Of a stretch of DNA of 64,000 nt, positions 15,695-25,116 are shown one piece after another. Origin of the DNA: Burkholderiaceae bacterium (GTDB lineage: Bacteria > Pseudomonadota > Gammaproteobacteria > Burkholderiales > Burkholderiaceae_A); NCBI GenBank assembly GCA_018882785.1, contig VERI01000003.1, forward strand, positions 81,894 through 145,893, given 5' to 3'. How positions within the stretch are numbered: the first letter of the stretch is position 1; the number at the start of each line of letters is the position of its first letter. Position numbers and translations under genes: made by a program. Under the pieces are notes generated by a model that searched no databases, was not told the origin of the DNA, and saw only the letters and a list, made by a program, of their open reading frames with translations.

Positions 15695-16294
15695 ATGGGG
15701 CAGCTGCGCATCATCGCCGGCAAGTGGAAGCGCCGGCCGATTGCGGTCAAGGATCTGATCGGCCTTCGGCCCACCCCCGATCGTGTCCGAGAAACCTTGT
15801 TTAACTGGCTCGGCCAGCAGCTAACGGACCTGCACTGTCTGGATCTATTTGCGGGATCGGGCGCCCTCGGCCTGGAGGCCGCCTCCCGCGGTGCCCAGGA
15901 GGTTGTCATGGTCGAGTCCGACCGAGCCGCCTGGCGTGCGATTGACGCATCCATCGCCCAGTGGGATGCCCGCCCGCAATGTCGGGTGGTGCTCGCCCGT
16001 GCCCAGGACTGGCTGTCCTCCTGTGGCCCACAGTCCTTTGACGTGATTTTTCTCGATCCACCCTATGGCCTGGGGCTGATTCAGGAGGTCCTGCCCCTGC
16101 TGCCGAGCCTGCTGGCCGCCGATGGACGCATCTACGTGGAGGCAGAGGCGCCCCTGGATCCCGCCTGGCTGGCGGGTCTTGGCCTGGAGGTGCTGCGCGC
16201 AGACAAGGCGGGCGCGGTTCATTATCATCTGCTCCAAATGGGTGCATCCAAGGGAGAACAAGATGCTGATCGCGGTCTATCCGGGCACGTTTGA
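15695..16294 (+). CDS. rsmD: 16S rRNA (guanine966-N2)-methyltransferase
   Basis: RsmD methylates G966 of 16S rRNA. The 199-residue protein has the N-terminal [12 protein letters not shown] motif, the [14 protein letters not shown] segment, the SAM site [17 protein letters not shown] and the catalytic DPPYG. ATG 15695, seven bases after the M16 gene ends, gives the family-standard start MGQLRIIAG. The last 32 bases overlap the start of coaD, an arrangement that couples the two. Confidence 0.94.
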   Translation: MGQLRIIAGKWKRRPIAVKDLIGLRPTPDRVRETLFNWLGQQLTDLHCLDLFAGSGALGLEAASRGAQEVVMVESDRAAWRAIDASIAQWDARPQCRVVLARAQDWLSSCGPQSFDVIFLDPPYGLGLIQEVLPLLPSLLAADGRIYVEAEAPLDPAWLAGLGLEVLRADKAGAVHYHLLQMGASKGEQDADRGLSGHV

Positions 16295-16751
16295 TCCTCT
16301 GACCCGGGGTCATGAAGATCTGGTGCGTCGGGCCAGTAAGCTGGTCGAGAAATTGGTGGTGGGGGTTGCCGACAGTAAGGCCAAGCGGCCATTTTTCACC
16401 CTGCAGGACCGGCTGGAGATTGCGACCGAAGTCCTCAGCCACTACCCCAACGTCAAGGTCGCCGGTTTTTCTGGCCTCTTGAGAGACTTTGTTCGTGAAC
16501 ACAATGCCAAGATCATTGTCCGGGGCCTGCGCGCGGTGTCGGATTTTGAATATGAATTCCAGATGGCGGGCATGAACCGTTATATGTTGCCCGACGTGGA
16601 GACACTGTTTCTGACGCCATCGGATCAGTACCAATTTATTTCCGGGACCATTGTGCGGGAGATTGCGCTCTTAGGCGGCGATGTCAGCAAGTTTGTGTTT
16701 CCTTCGGTTGAAAAGTGGCTGAAGGAACGCCTGAAAAACCCCCAACAGTAA
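16263..16751 (+). CDS. coaD: Phosphopantetheine adenylyltransferase
   Basis: CoaD transfers AMP to 4'-phosphopantetheine, the penultimate step of coenzyme A synthesis. The 162-residue protein starts [17 protein letters not shown], which contains the nucleotidyltransferase T/HxGH motif (here TRGH), and it has [10 protein letters not shown], the second signature. ATG 16263 has AAGGGAGAA upstream. A longer open frame exists but lies inside rsmD. The rsmD-coaD-ferredoxin order is conserved in betaproteobacteria, and the stop TAA overlaps the ferredoxin ATG. Confidence 0.97.
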   Translation: MLIAVYPGTFDPLTRGHEDLVRRASKLVEKLVVGVADSKAKRPFFTLQDRLEIATEVLSHYPNVKVAGFSGLLRDFVREHNAKIIVRGLRAVSDFEYEFQMAGMNRYMLPDVETLFLTPSDQYQFISGTIVREIALLGGDVSKFVFPSVEKWLKERLKNPQQ

Positions 16752-17020
16752 TGGCATTACTCATCACCGATCAGTGCATCAACTGCGACGTCTGCGAGCC
16801 AGTCTGTCCGAACGATGCGATCTCCTTAGGGCCTGCCATCTACGAGATTGATCCGGCGCTATGTACCGAGTGCGTGGGCCATTTCGATGAGCCCCAGTGC
16901 AAGGTGGTCTGCCCGGTTGAGTGCATCATCACCAATCCCGAGTGCATCGAGACTCCAGAGCAGCTGCTGGCCAAGGTCAAGGCCCTGGAATCGATTGACT
17001 TCATAAAAAGCGATAATTAG
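16751..17020 (+). CDS. YfhL-type 2[4Fe-4S] ferredoxin
   Basis: An 89-residue dicluster ferredoxin. The first cluster motif is CxxCxxCxxxCP (CINCDVCEPVCP). The second is unusual in spacing, C-x2-C-x8-C-x3-CP (CTECVGHFDEPQCKVVCP), as found in YfhL-type ferredoxins. Start ATG 16751 overlaps the coaD stop (TAATG). The electron-transfer partner is not known. Confidence 0.93.
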   Translation: MALLITDQCINCDVCEPVCPNDAISLGPAIYEIDPALCTECVGHFDEPQCKVVCPVECIITNPECIETPEQLLAKVKALESIDFIKSDN

Positions 17021-17040
17021 TCCTCATCTAGAGGATTTCC

Positions 17041-18135
17041 ATGGCACTTCAATGCGGCATTGTGGGCCTGCCCAATGTGGGCAAGTCGACCCTATTTAAC
17101 GCCTTAACCAAGGCGGGTATCGCGGCGGAAAACTATCCGTTTTGCACCATCGAGCCCAATGTCGGTATTGTCGAAGTGCCGGACCCACGGCTGGGCCGAC
17201 TCGCCGAGATCGTGAAACCTGAGCGCATCCTTCCGGCCACTGTTGAATTTGTCGATATTGCGGGACTCGTTGCAGGTGCGAGCAAAGGCGAGGGCCTGGG
17301 CAATCAGTTTCTGGCCAATATTCGCGAGACCGATGCCATCGTCAATGTCGTTCGCTGCTTCGAAGATGACAACGTGGTCCATGTCAGTGGCCGCGTCGAT
17401 CCTCTGGCCGATATCGAAACGATCGAGACCGAGCTTGCCTTGGCAGATCTGGCGAACGTGGATAAGCAGATTGCCAAGGTCGCCAAACTGGCGAAATCAG
17501 GCGGCGACAAAGAGGCCCAGCGCCTGCTTGCGGTGCTCGAAAAGTGTCAGATCCAGCTCAACCAGGCCAAACCGATACGCGCCCTCGATCTTTACGACGA
17601 GGAAAAAGAACTGATCCGTCCGTTTTGTTTTATCACTGCCAAGCCGGCGATGTTTGTGGCCAATGTGAGTGAAAGTGGATTTACCAATAACCCACACCTT
17701 GAAAAACTGCAGGCCTATGCAGCCTCACAGAACGCGCCTGTCGTGGCCATCTGTGCCGCCATTGAATCTGAAATTGCGGACATGCCCGACGATGACAAGG
17801 CGGTTTTCCTCAGTGATATGGGCATGCAAGAGCCGGGGCTAAACCGACTGATTCGTGCGGGGTTTTCCCTGCTGGGGCTACAGACCTATTTCACTGCGGG
17901 TGTTAAAGAGGTCCGTGCATGGACCGTCAGAATCGGGGCCACCGCGCCCCAGGCGGCCGGCGTGATTCATACGGATTTTGAGCGTGGCTTTATTCGGGCC
18001 GAGGTCATCGCATTTGATGATTTTGTCGCCCTCAAGGGCGAGCAAGGTGCTAAGGAAGCCGGCAAGATGCGACTTGAAGGCAAAGACTACATCGTCAAAG
18101 ATGGCGATGTAATGCACTTCCGATTTAACGTCTAG
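17041..18135 (+). CDS. ychF: Redox-regulated ATPase YchF (Obg-like family)
   Basis: YchF (EngD) is a universally conserved P-loop protein that binds ribosomes and prefers ATP. The 364-residue protein has [14 protein letters not shown], the [12 protein letters not shown] switch region, [17 protein letters not shown], and a C-terminal TGS domain ([11 protein letters not shown] through [16 protein letters not shown]). ATG 17041 follows the ferredoxin gene by 20 bases. It converges on pth with an 8-base gap, and ychF-pth proximity is common in proteobacteria. Confidence 0.97.
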   Translation: MALQCGIVGLPNVGKSTLFNALTKAGIAAENYPFCTIEPNVGIVEVPDPRLGRLAEIVKPERILPATVEFVDIAGLVAGASKGEGLGNQFLANIRETDAIVNVVRCFEDDNVVHVSGRVDPLADIETIETELALADLANVDKQIAKVAKLAKSGGDKEAQRLLAVLEKCQIQLNQAKPIRALDLYDEEKELIRPFCFITAKPAMFVANVSESGFTNNPHLEKLQAYAASQNAPVVAICAAIESEIADMPDDDKAVFLSDMGMQEPGLNRLIRAGFSLLGLQTYFTAGVKEVRAWTVRIGATAPQAAGVIHTDFERGFIRAEVIAFDDFVALKGEQGAKEAGKMRLEGKDYIVKDGDVMHFRFNV

Positions 18136-18143
18136 ATTTGTCG

Positions 18144-18710
18144 CTATCGCGAGTGCAGCCGCCGTTGCGCAGCGGTGATCTCGCCCTGTAAAACGGCCGG
18201 CATTTCCTGGACAACGGCATCAATGGTCTGGTCAATTGCCCGCTGTTCTTCCTGGCGCGGCGCATGCAGTACAAAGTCCGCCACATCCTGATTGAGATTC
18301 AGGCTTCGGGGATGCCCGATGCCGATCCTGAGCCGCCAGAAATTCGGTGAACCCAGGTGGGACTCAATATCGCGCACGCCGTTGTGCCCGCCATGGCCTC
18401 CGCCTTGTTTAAGCCGAACACCACCGGGCGGCAGATCGAGCTCATCGTGAATCACCAGAATTTCCTCGGCAGATATGCGATGAAATCGTGCAAACGCACC
18501 CACCGATTCGCCGGATGCGTTCATGTATGTCTGAGGTTTTAGCAGCCAGCGATCGGCGTTTGCGATGCGGGCCTTGGCCAGTTCGGCCTTGAACTTTGCC
18601 TCGCGCGCCCAGCCCGTGCTGGCCAGACGATCCACAACCCAGAATCCCACGTTGTGCCGATGTTCGGCATATTGGGATCCCGGGTTGCCAAGACCAACGA
18701 TCAGTTTCAT
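18144..18710 (-). CDS. pth: Peptidyl-tRNA hydrolase
   Basis: Pth frees tRNA from peptidyl-tRNA that has dropped off the ribosome. The 188-residue protein starts [22 protein letters not shown] (quoted from the conserved N-terminus, with the catalytic His in RHNVGF). It also shows the substrate-binding [10 protein letters not shown], the DELDLPPG loop and the [10 protein letters not shown] motif. Length is normal. It follows rplY in the same direction after 25 bases, at the end of the lolB-ispE-tRNA-prs-rplY-pth string. Confidence 0.97.
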   Translation of the reverse strand: MKLIVGLGNPGSQYAEHRHNVGFWVVDRLASTGWAREAKFKAELAKARIANADRWLLKPQTYMNASGESVGAFARFHRISAEEILVIHDELDLPPGGVRLKQGGGHGGHNGVRDIESHLGSPNFWRLRIGIGHPRSLNLNQDVADFVLHAPRQEEQRAIDQTIDAVVQEMPAVLQGEITAAQRRLHSR

Positions 18711-18735
18711 TCAGACCCTCCGGCCTGAATCATCA

Positions 18736-19377
18736 TCAGTCTTTCTTTTCGGACTTCTCAGCAGGCTTGGCCTCTGCGGCAGGTGCTGCCTCAGGTGCGG
18801 CCGACTCCTCAGCGGCGCCACCCGGCACCGAGGCGGTGACCACGGTTGGATTCTCGCCAGCGTGCAGCACCAGTGTGACACCGGCAGGCACAACGAGATC
18901 GCGCACGTGTAACGAGTGGCCAACTGCAAGGCCTGACAGATCGACCTCGATGAACTCGGGCAGGTCTTTGGGCAGACAGGAGACCAGGACATCGGTGAGC
19001 ACGTGGCTCACGATACCGCCGGAGAGTTTCACTGCCGGAGAGATTTCCTGGTTCTTGAAGTGCAGCGGCACCTTGGTCTGAAGCTTCTGGTTGGCATCGA
19101 TACGCTGAAAGTCAACATGCAGAACTAAGGGCCTAAAGGGGTGCATCTGGTAATCACGCAGCAGCACCTGCTCCGCTTTTCCGTCAACCTCAAGATCCAG
19201 AATAGAAGAGTGAAACGACTCCACTTTTAGAGCGAGCATCAGTGGGTTGTGATCCATCTCGATGTTGGTAGGTGATTTTTTGGCGCCATAGACAATGCCA
19301 GGCACCTTACCGCTTTGGCGAAGACGGCGGCTCGCACCCGATCCTTGCACCGTACGGGAAGTAGCAACAACTTTCAT
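18736..19377 (-). CDS. rplY: 50S ribosomal protein L25, long CTC form
   Basis: L25 binds 5S rRNA. This is the two-domain CTC/TL5 type, with an N-terminal L25 domain (about 1-95) and a C-terminal beta domain, and a tail rich in Ala, Glu and Lys that is typical of betaproteobacteria. The start at ATG 19377 (MKVVATSR, 213 residues) is preferred because GAAGGAG lies six bases upstream. A TTG five codons earlier would overlap that site. It is cotranscribed with prs and pth. Confidence 0.95.
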   Translation of the reverse strand: MKVVATSRTVQGSGASRRLRQSGKVPGIVYGAKKSPTNIEMDHNPLMLALKVESFHSSILDLEVDGKAEQVLLRDYQMHPFRPLVLHVDFQRIDANQKLQTKVPLHFKNQEISPAVKLSGGIVSHVLTDVLVSCLPKDLPEFIEVDLSGLAVGHSLHVRDLVVPAGVTLVLHAGENPTVVTASVPGGAAEESAAPEAAPAAEAKPAEKSEKKD

Positions 19378-19396
19378 GTACAACTCCTTCAATTAA

Positions 19397-19414
19397 CGCG
19401 CTGAAAACAGCGCG
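19397..19414 (-). promoter_or_regulatory. Hairpin in the rplY leader
   Basis: CGCGCTG-AAAA-CAGCGCG is a perfect 7-bp stem with a 4-base loop, placed about ten bases before the rplY ribosome site in the 108-base prs-rplY gap. A second, longer and imperfect stem at about 19430-19483 is closed by CCTTTT and AAAAGG and would lie just after the prs stop. These could be processing or attenuation signals inside the operon, or a partial terminator after prs. There is no direct evidence for either. Confidence 0.35.
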
Positions 19415-19485
19415 GGTCAACAATCCTTTTACGCCTCTCGGCTGCCGCGACCAGCAATCCGCGGGGAATAAAAGGCACTTAAAAA

Positions 19486-20466
19486 CTATTCAACAAACAG
19501 TGAGCTCACTGAATCAGACTTCACAATCCTGAGAATGGTCTCGGCCAGTAAGCCTGCGCACGACAGCACACGAATCTTTCCGGTGGCCTGAGATGCCTTG
19601 GACAGGGGGATCGAGTCGGTGACCACCAGCTCATCAAGCGCAGATTTGCCGACACGTTCGCTCGCATCGCCGGAGAGCACCGCATGTGTACAGTAGGCCA
19701 CCACCCGCTCCGCCCCATGATCCTTGAGTGCCTGGGCAGCCTTGGTCAGTGTTCCAGCGGTGTCGACCATGTCATCCATGATCATGCAGGTCCGGCCAGA
19801 GACGTCACCAATAATGTTCATGACCTCTGAGACATTCGCCTTCGGCCGGCGCTTATCAATAATCGCCAGATCGCAGTCCATCTGTTTGGCAAAGGCCCGG
19901 GCACGGACCACACCCCCGACATCAGGCGACACCACCAGAAGATTCTGATAGGTCTGCTGCCAGACATCGGCAAGGATGATCGGTGCGGCGTAAATGTTAT
20001 CGACGGGAATATCAAAAAACCCCTGAATCTGATCAGAGTGCAGATCCATGGTCAGCACGCGATCGACGCCAACGCTTTGAAACATGTTGGCAATCACCTT
20101 TGCGCTAATGGGCACCCGAGAAGACCGCACACGCCGGTCCTGGCGGGCATACCCAAAATAAGGAATCGCCACGGTAATCCGCTCTGCCGAGGCGCGCCGC
20201 AGGGCATCGCACATCAGCATCACTTCCATCAAGTGGTCGTTGGCAGGCGCACAGGTTGACTGAAGCACGACCGCGTGTTTTCCACGTACGTGTTCAAGAA
20301 TCTCAACGGTAGATTCACCATCGCTGAACTGGGCAACCGTGGCGCGTCCAAGCCGCGTGCCGAGATGGCGTGCGACATCCGCTGCCAACTTGGGGTTGGC
20401 ATTGCCGGTGAAGATCATGAGCCCCTCGGGGGCACCGCCTTCTTTGTTTAATATGCGGTCGACCAT
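19486..20466 (-). CDS. prs: Ribose-phosphate pyrophosphokinase
   Basis: Prs makes PRPP, the precursor of nucleotides, histidine and tryptophan. The 326-residue protein has [12 protein letters not shown] near the N-terminus, FSDGES, the flexible-loop region [11 protein letters not shown], the metal-binding [11 protein letters not shown], and the PRPP-binding loop [13 protein letters not shown]. Members usually start close to the GLMIFTGN motif. The 15 extra residues here are kept because no better start is evident. It lies downstream of tRNA-Gln in the conserved ispE-tRNA-Gln-prs order. Confidence 0.97.
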   Translation of the reverse strand: MVDRILNKEGGAPEGLMIFTGNANPKLAADVARHLGTRLGRATVAQFSDGESTVEILEHVRGKHAVVLQSTCAPANDHLMEVMLMCDALRRASAERITVAIPYFGYARQDRRVRSSRVPISAKVIANMFQSVGVDRVLTMDLHSDQIQGFFDIPVDNIYAAPIILADVWQQTYQNLLVVSPDVGGVVRARAFAKQMDCDLAIIDKRRPKANVSEVMNIIGDVSGRTCMIMDDMVDTAGTLTKAAQALKDHGAERVVAYCTHAVLSGDASERVGKSALDELVVTDSIPLSKASQATGKIRVLSCAGLLAETILRIVKSDSVSSLFVE

Positions 20467-20492
20467 CTCTTATTCATGGGGCAACGAAATTC

Positions 20493-20569
20493 TGGCTGGG
20501 GAGGAAGGATTCGAACCCTCGAATGCCGGAATCAAAATCCGGTGCCTTAACCAACTTGGCGACTCCCCA
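20493..20569 (-). tRNA. tRNA-Gln (anticodon TTG)
   Basis: A complete 77-base cloverleaf on the minus strand with a TGGGGAG/CTCCCCA acceptor stem, discriminator G, encoded CCA (TGGCTGG on the plus strand at 20493-20499), T-arm GTTCGAATC and anticodon loop TTTTGAT, giving anticodon TTG for glutamine. It sits between ispE and prs in the same direction and is probably processed from their shared transcript. Confidence 0.97.
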
Positions 20570-20575
20570 ACGGTT

Positions 20576-21493
20576 TTACAACGTCTGCCCCGGATGTCGC
20601 ATCAGGGTCTGACATACGTTCAGCCGGGTGAGCTGACCGTTGTCCGAGGCCTTCTGAAGTGCGCTGACATGGCCAGCGAGACGATGGGCTGTCTCGCGAT
20701 CGGGCGCGGTGCAGAACACTGCGCCCCCCGAGCCTGACAACCGTACTGCGGCCGGGGCAATTCCTTCGCGGGCGGCAGCCGTTTCGAGCCACTGAAGGGC
20801 CGTTTTGACCTTCGGATATCGGGCCGTAGTGGCCGGCTGAAGATCATTCCGGCCGAATTCCCATACGGGCTGTTGGGCTGCTTGAGCGAAGCCCGCAATT
20901 TTCGAGGGTTTGGAATTTCGTGTCAATTCAGGCGCAGCAAAGATCTCGGCGGTCGGGACATGGCAGTTGGGCACCGCAATCACGACCCAGCGCGGGCAGG
21001 CCGAATACCCGGACAGTACCTCGCCGATGCCCTGCACGAAGGCTGCCTGCCCAAAAAGGAAAAAGGGCACATCGGCCCCAAGCCCGAGACCGATCTCCCG
21101 TAGGTGGGCCGAAGATAGGCCCAGTTCCCAGAGCTGATTGAGCCCGAGCAGAACGCTGGCCGCATCAGAGCTTCCGCCCCCCAGCCCCGCACCGGCCGGT
21201 ATGGACTTGGCCACATCAATGGCTGCTCCCGGCCCACCCGAAGACCGCCATTGGGGGGTCTGCTGAAGCGCGCGGGCGGCCCGCACGGCCAGATCCTGGT
21301 CCACTGGACCCATCAGATCTCCGGTTCTCGCGACCTGCCCATCGCTGGTCCGGGTGATTCGGATCGTATCGCTCCAGTCAATCAGTTCGAATGCGCTCTC
21401 CAACAAGTGATAGCCATCGGTACGTCGGCCGACCACGTGCAGGAACAGATTAATCTTGGCCGGAGCGGCAATGGTCAGAGAGCCAGGCTGCAT
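20576..21493 (-). CDS. ispE: 4-diphosphocytidyl-2-C-methyl-D-erythritol kinase
   Basis: IspE phosphorylates CDP-ME in the non-mevalonate isoprenoid pathway. This 305-residue GHMP kinase starts with APAKINLFLHVVGRRTDGYH, a conserved substrate-binding stretch. It has the ATP-binding glycine loop SIPAGAGLGGGSSDAA and a late motif with RLSGSGGAVF. It is followed by tRNA-Gln after six bases and preceded by lolB, the usual order in proteobacteria. Confidence 0.96.
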   Translation of the reverse strand: MQPGSLTIAAPAKINLFLHVVGRRTDGYHLLESAFELIDWSDTIRITRTSDGQVARTGDLMGPVDQDLAVRAARALQQTPQWRSSGGPGAAIDVAKSIPAGAGLGGGSSDAASVLLGLNQLWELGLSSAHLREIGLGLGADVPFFLFGQAAFVQGIGEVLSGYSACPRWVVIAVPNCHVPTAEIFAAPELTRNSKPSKIAGFAQAAQQPVWEFGRNDLQPATTARYPKVKTALQWLETAAAREGIAPAAVRLSGSGGAVFCTAPDRETAHRLAGHVSALQKASDNGQLTRLNVCQTLMRHPGQTL

Positions 21494-21523
21494 GAGATGA
21501 GAAACAAGAGCAGGGTGGGGCCT

Positions 21524-22135
21524 TCAGGCGGGATCCAGCACAGCCCGCAGCGTGACTTGGGTCTGGCGAATTTGAAATTGAAATTCTCGCGGGCTTTGGT
21601 GTGACCGACTGATGGTCTCCATGATCGTCATCAGGGATGTCAGCACCGCATCCATATCACCGACATTAAATTCCTTCGCGCCGTCGCCGAGCAGCGATTC
21701 CATCAGCTGGGTCTGGCGTGCCATATCAAGCGGCAGGCCTTGATGGTCATACGCCCGAACCTTCTCGGTGGACATGCCTTGAAGGAGCCCGCCTTGGCGT
21801 GTGGGTGTATTGCGCTCCAGGCTTCCCAGGGTCTGGCCAAGAGGGCCAAGCCATATCAACACCTGTCGTTCATCCGGGCGACCGCCTGATGTTGTGCGCG
21901 CGAGCTGCAGCCATTCGAATCGACCCTGACCGCCGCGCAGTTCATCGGGCCGTTGCTGCGAACGCGCATGAATGATGAAGCGCCCGGTCCGCACCGCCTG
22001 GACTTCCTCGCCAGGACGATCAAGGCTGAGCCGTTCATTTTGAGCGGGAGCGGATGTCGTCGTGCAGCCGAACCCGGTAAGAAGCAGTACACAGCAGAGC
22101 AGGCCAGCGGGTAGACGGTGCCGCATGGGCTTCAT
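21524..22135 (-). CDS. lolB: Outer membrane lipoprotein receptor LolB
   Basis: LolB receives lipoproteins from LolA and inserts them in the outer membrane. The 203-residue protein has a lipoprotein signal with lipobox LLLTGFGC (Cys24) followed by TTTSAPAQ and a LolB-type half-barrel (GRFIIHARSQQR and later FEWLQLARTTSGGRP). The fold is poorly conserved in sequence, so the call also relies on its place directly before ispE. It starts two bases after the TPR gene ends. Confidence 0.88.
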   Translation of the reverse strand: MKPMRHRLPAGLLCCVLLLTGFGCTTTSAPAQNERLSLDRPGEEVQAVRTGRFIIHARSQQRPDELRGGQGRFEWLQLARTTSGGRPDERQVLIWLGPLGQTLGSLERNTPTRQGGLLQGMSTEKVRAYDHQGLPLDMARQTQLMESLLGDGAKEFNVGDMDAVLTSLMTIMETISRSHQSPREFQFQIRQTQVTLRAVLDPA

Positions 22136-22137
22136 GA

Positions 22138-23151
22138 TCAGCGTGGGTGGACCCGTGCCGGTGAAATTCCCAGCCGCTTCAGTGTGTCGAGCAGTACCTC
22201 ATTGCGTGGGTCTGCGCTAAAGGCTGCACGAAACACGATCTCTGCCTCCTCTTTGCGGCCGCGCGCCCAGAGCACTTCACCCAGATGAGAGGAGATCTCT
22301 GCATCGGGCTGTTGACGCTGCGCCTTGCGCAGGTACTGTTCGGCAAGCTCAAGATTTCCGAGTCGGAAATAGACCCATCCCATACTGTCGATGATGTGGG
22401 CATCGTCTGGTGCGAGCGCGAGCGCGCGTTCAATGAGAACCCTGGCCTCATCAAGCCGAATGTTGCGATCGGCGAGGTGATACCCCAGTGCATTGTGGGC
22501 ATGTGCATGGCGCGGATCCCGCTCAATGAGGCCACGCAGGAGCCGCTCCATTTCCTGATGTTGGCCCGCCTTTTCATGCATCATGGCCAGGGTGTAGATC
22601 ACGGCTGGCTTTTCGCGATCGCCGTGGCTAACGGTTTCAAATACCCTCAGGCCTTGGGATTTATCGGGTGCTCGGCTGGCCAGGCTGCCCAGGTATTCAT
22701 AAAACGCATCGAGTTTTTGCTCCCGCGCTGCCTGCTGGCGGCGGGCAAGCAGAGAGCGGGTGAGTTTTTCAGTCTCCCCCACCATCATCTGCAGCACATC
22801 CAGTGTGCTCTGCGCCTCCGCATCGTTGGGTGCGTTTCGCTGCCAGATGGCAGCAGCCTCTTCAGCACGCTGTGGCGATCTCGCCTCGATGGCGAGTTCG
22901 GTTGCCCGCCGTGCGGCGGCGGGATCCTGGGTCTGACGCGCCACGCTCAGATAGGTCGCAGCCGCAGCACCAATATCCCCCTGGGCAAGGGCAAGCTCAC
23001 TGGCAAGGATCTGAAACACGAGTGCGGCCTGCTCGCGGCCAGTATTGAACTGCTTGCCGCTGGCGGCTGTGGCAATGCCTGGCCCGCCCAGCCCCAGCCC
23101 GGCGCAAAGCGCCAGCAGAATGGCCATCCTCGGTCGAAAGCGTGCGGTCAT
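22138..23151 (-). CDS. Exported TPR-repeat protein
   Basis: A 337-residue protein with a signal peptide (core AILLALCAGLGLGG) and tetratricopeptide repeats through most of its length. The clearest are HAHAHNALGYHLADRN, HIIDSMGWVYFRLGNLELAEQYL and ISSHLGEVLWARGRKEEAE. Such a gene precedes lolB in many betaproteobacteria, where it is annotated only as a tetratricopeptide protein. It may help in lipoprotein or envelope assembly, by association only. It is divergent from mutM. Confidence 0.82.
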   Translation of the reverse strand: MTARFRPRMAILLALCAGLGLGGPGIATAASGKQFNTGREQAALVFQILASELALAQGDIGAAAATYLSVARQTQDPAAARRATELAIEARSPQRAEEAAAIWQRNAPNDAEAQSTLDVLQMMVGETEKLTRSLLARRQQAAREQKLDAFYEYLGSLASRAPDKSQGLRVFETVSHGDREKPAVIYTLAMMHEKAGQHQEMERLLRGLIERDPRHAHAHNALGYHLADRNIRLDEARVLIERALALAPDDAHIIDSMGWVYFRLGNLELAEQYLRKAQRQQPDAEISSHLGEVLWARGRKEEAEIVFRAAFSADPRNEVLLDTLKRLGISPARVHPR

Positions 23152-23186
23152 GCCTCTACACTGTGCGGGTTTGAAGAATCCATATC

Positions 23187-24035
23187 ATGCCCGAATTGCC
23201 CGAGGTTGAAGTCACTGCCCGCGCGCTGCAGCAGGCCATCGCAGGCTGGTCCTTGCGGTCGGTTTGGGTTTCTGGAAAAAAACTCCGCCATCCGTTCCCG
23301 CGCGGGGCCATCGATCAATTACGAGGTGCGCCGCTGATGGGCATTAGCCGACGCGCCAAGTATGTGCTGATGGAGTTTCCTGCTGGCTATCTGGCGGTGC
23401 ATCTGGGCATGTCGGGCTCGGTGCTCTGTGTCCACGGCAAAGCACCCCCCGCAAAACTGCATGACCATGTCGTGATGGAGTTTGAGTCGCCTGCATCGGA
23501 GGTCCGGACCATGACCTATCACGACCCCCGGCGCTTCGGCTCCTTTCAATGGTGTGACCGGCAGGCCCTGCACGGCACTGAGATCGGCGCAGTTCTGGGC
23601 GCAGGGGCCGCGGGCATTGAGCCGCTCGGGCACTCGTTTAATGGTGGCTGGCTCTTTGAGCACTCTCGAGGCCGTCGCACACCGATCAAACAATGGCTCA
23701 TGGATGGCAGCGTGGTGGTGGGCGTGGGCAATATCTACGCCTGCGAGGCACTCTTCGATGCCGGCATCCATCCGAGCCGCAAAGCTGGATCAATATCGCG
23801 GTCACGTTATGAGCGGCTTGCCGCAGCGATCAAAAAAATTCTTCTAGAGGCCATTGAAGGCGGCGGCAGCACAATTCAGAACTTTCAAGGACCCGATGGA
23901 ACGGTGGGCCGCTATGGCCAGTTACATCGTGTCTACGGCCGCTCGGGCCAGCCCTGCCCACGCTGTGGGCGTGCCATTCGTCGCAGCATCATGGGACAAC
24001 GCAGTACATTTTTCTGTCATGGCTGTCAGCGCTAA
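23187..24035 (+). CDS. mutM: Formamidopyrimidine-DNA glycosylase
   Basis: MutM removes 8-oxoguanine and ring-opened purines. The 282-residue protein starts with the catalytic MPELPEVE (Pro at the mature N-terminus, then Glu). It has the helix-two-turn-helix lysine region VGVGNIYACEALF and ends in a zinc finger CPRCGRAIRRS...FFCHGCQR (only the cysteine framework is quoted). Its last 17 bases overlap mutY, so both GO-system glycosylases are made together. Confidence 0.97.
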   Translation: MPELPEVEVTARALQQAIAGWSLRSVWVSGKKLRHPFPRGAIDQLRGAPLMGISRRAKYVLMEFPAGYLAVHLGMSGSVLCVHGKAPPAKLHDHVVMEFESPASEVRTMTYHDPRRFGSFQWCDRQALHGTEIGAVLGAGAAGIEPLGHSFNGGWLFEHSRGRRTPIKQWLMDGSVVVGVGNIYACEALFDAGIHPSRKAGSISRSRYERLAAAIKKILLEAIEGGGSTIQNFQGPDGTVGRYGQLHRVYGRSGQPCPRCGRAIRRSIMGQRSTFFCHGCQR

Positions 24036-25116
24036 CCAAGATAGTTTTTCCCAGCGCCTGATTCGCTGGCAGCGCGCCCACGGACGCCATGACCTGCCAT
24101 GGCAGACCCGGCCTCCCGACCCCTATCGCGTGTGGCTGTCAGAGATCATGCTGCAGCAGACCCAGGTCACCACGGTCATCGATTATTTTCATCGCTTCAC
24201 CCAGCGATTCCCATCGCTAGCGTCATTGGCGCAGGCAGATGAGCAGACCGTGCTCGCCCTCTGGTCCGGCCTGGGGTATTACCAGCGTGCGCGAAATCTT
24301 TTGGCCTGCGCCCGTGAGGTGATGTCACAGCACGGAGGCCGATTTCCGGAATCTGCTGTAGCTCTCGCGCGGCTGCCGGGCATCGGCCCATCGACTGCGG
24401 CGGCGATTGCATCGACGGTATACGGTGAACGGGCGGCGATTCTGGATGGCAATGTAAAGCGGGTGCTTGCGCGCATCACCTGTGCAGAGGCGCCATGGGC
24501 AAGCCTGACACTCGAGCGCGCCCTGGCACAAGAAGCCCAGAGGCGACTTCCTGATCGCACCCAGGATATGCCGGCCTATACACAGGCCATCATGGATCTC
24601 GGCGCAATGATCTGCAGGCCCCGCCAGCCGCTATGTGATCGTTGTCCCGTGCAGTCCGACTGCAGAGCACGCGCACATGACGCAGTGGATCGTTATCCTG
24701 TCGCACGAATCAAAAAGGCACTGCCCCAACGGCAGGCCTATTGGGCGATCTGCTGTGATGCGCAGTCGGTCTGGCTGATGCAACAGCCGACCTCTGGCAT
24801 TTGGCCAGGCCTGTGGCTGCCCTGGCGGATCGCGCCCGAGGCCCTGCCGCGTGACTGGTCAGTCACTGTAAAAAACCTCCAAGAGATCATCGAGATTCGC
24901 CACAGTTTTACCCACTACCGTCTGCAGATTTCCGCGGCAGTGATTGCATGGCCAGGATCCCGCCGGCCAAAAGATGCGCCCCCTGAACTGCAGCCATTTT
25001 CATGGCCACAGGCATTGGCCCTGCCACTGCCCGCGCCAGTCACACGGCTGTTGTCTAAGCTTTGCCCCGCTGGGATAAAGAACGGTGTCGCACCGAGCAC
25101 GAATAGGCGCCCTTGA
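24019..25116 (+). CDS. mutY: A/G-specific adenine DNA glycosylase
   Basis: MutY removes adenine mispaired with 8-oxoguanine and completes the MutM repair route. The 365-residue protein has the catalytic Glu in WLSEIMLQQTQV, the helix-hairpin-helix LPGIGPSTAAAI, the catalytic Asp in LDGNVKRVLAR and the [4Fe-4S] motif C-x6-C-x2-C-x5-C (CRPRQPLCDRCPVQSDC). A NUDIX-like C-terminal domain follows. The start at ATG 24019 (MAVSANQDSFSQ) is inside the end of mutM, and a longer in-frame reading is a shadow of mutM. The 3' end overlaps the convergent rapZ gene by 62 bases. Confidence 0.96.
   Translation: MAVSANQDSFSQRLIRWQRAHGRHDLPWQTRPPDPYRVWLSEIMLQQTQVTTVIDYFHRFTQRFPSLASLAQADEQTVLALWSGLGYYQRARNLLACAREVMSQHGGRFPESAVALARLPGIGPSTAAAIASTVYGERAAILDGNVKRVLARITCAEAPWASLTLERALAQEAQRRLPDRTQDMPAYTQAIMDLGAMICRPRQPLCDRCPVQSDCRARAHDAVDRYPVARIKKALPQRQAYWAICCDAQSVWLMQQPTSGIWPGLWLPWRIAPEALPRDWSVTVKNLQEIIEIRHSFTHYRLQISAAVIAWPGSRRPKDAPPELQPFSWPQALALPLPAPVTRLLSKLCPAGIKNGVAPSTNRRP

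Noticed and set aside
19430..19483. A long stem after prs as an intrinsic terminator
   Set aside because: The pairing is broken in the middle, and prs, rplY and pth are usually one operon, so it is described only within the leader entry.
22285..23337. A 350-codon plus-strand open frame opposite the TPR gene
   Set aside because: It lies over the TPR gene and the start of mutM, has no recognisable domain or ribosome site, and its composition is that of an antisense shadow in GC-rich DNA.
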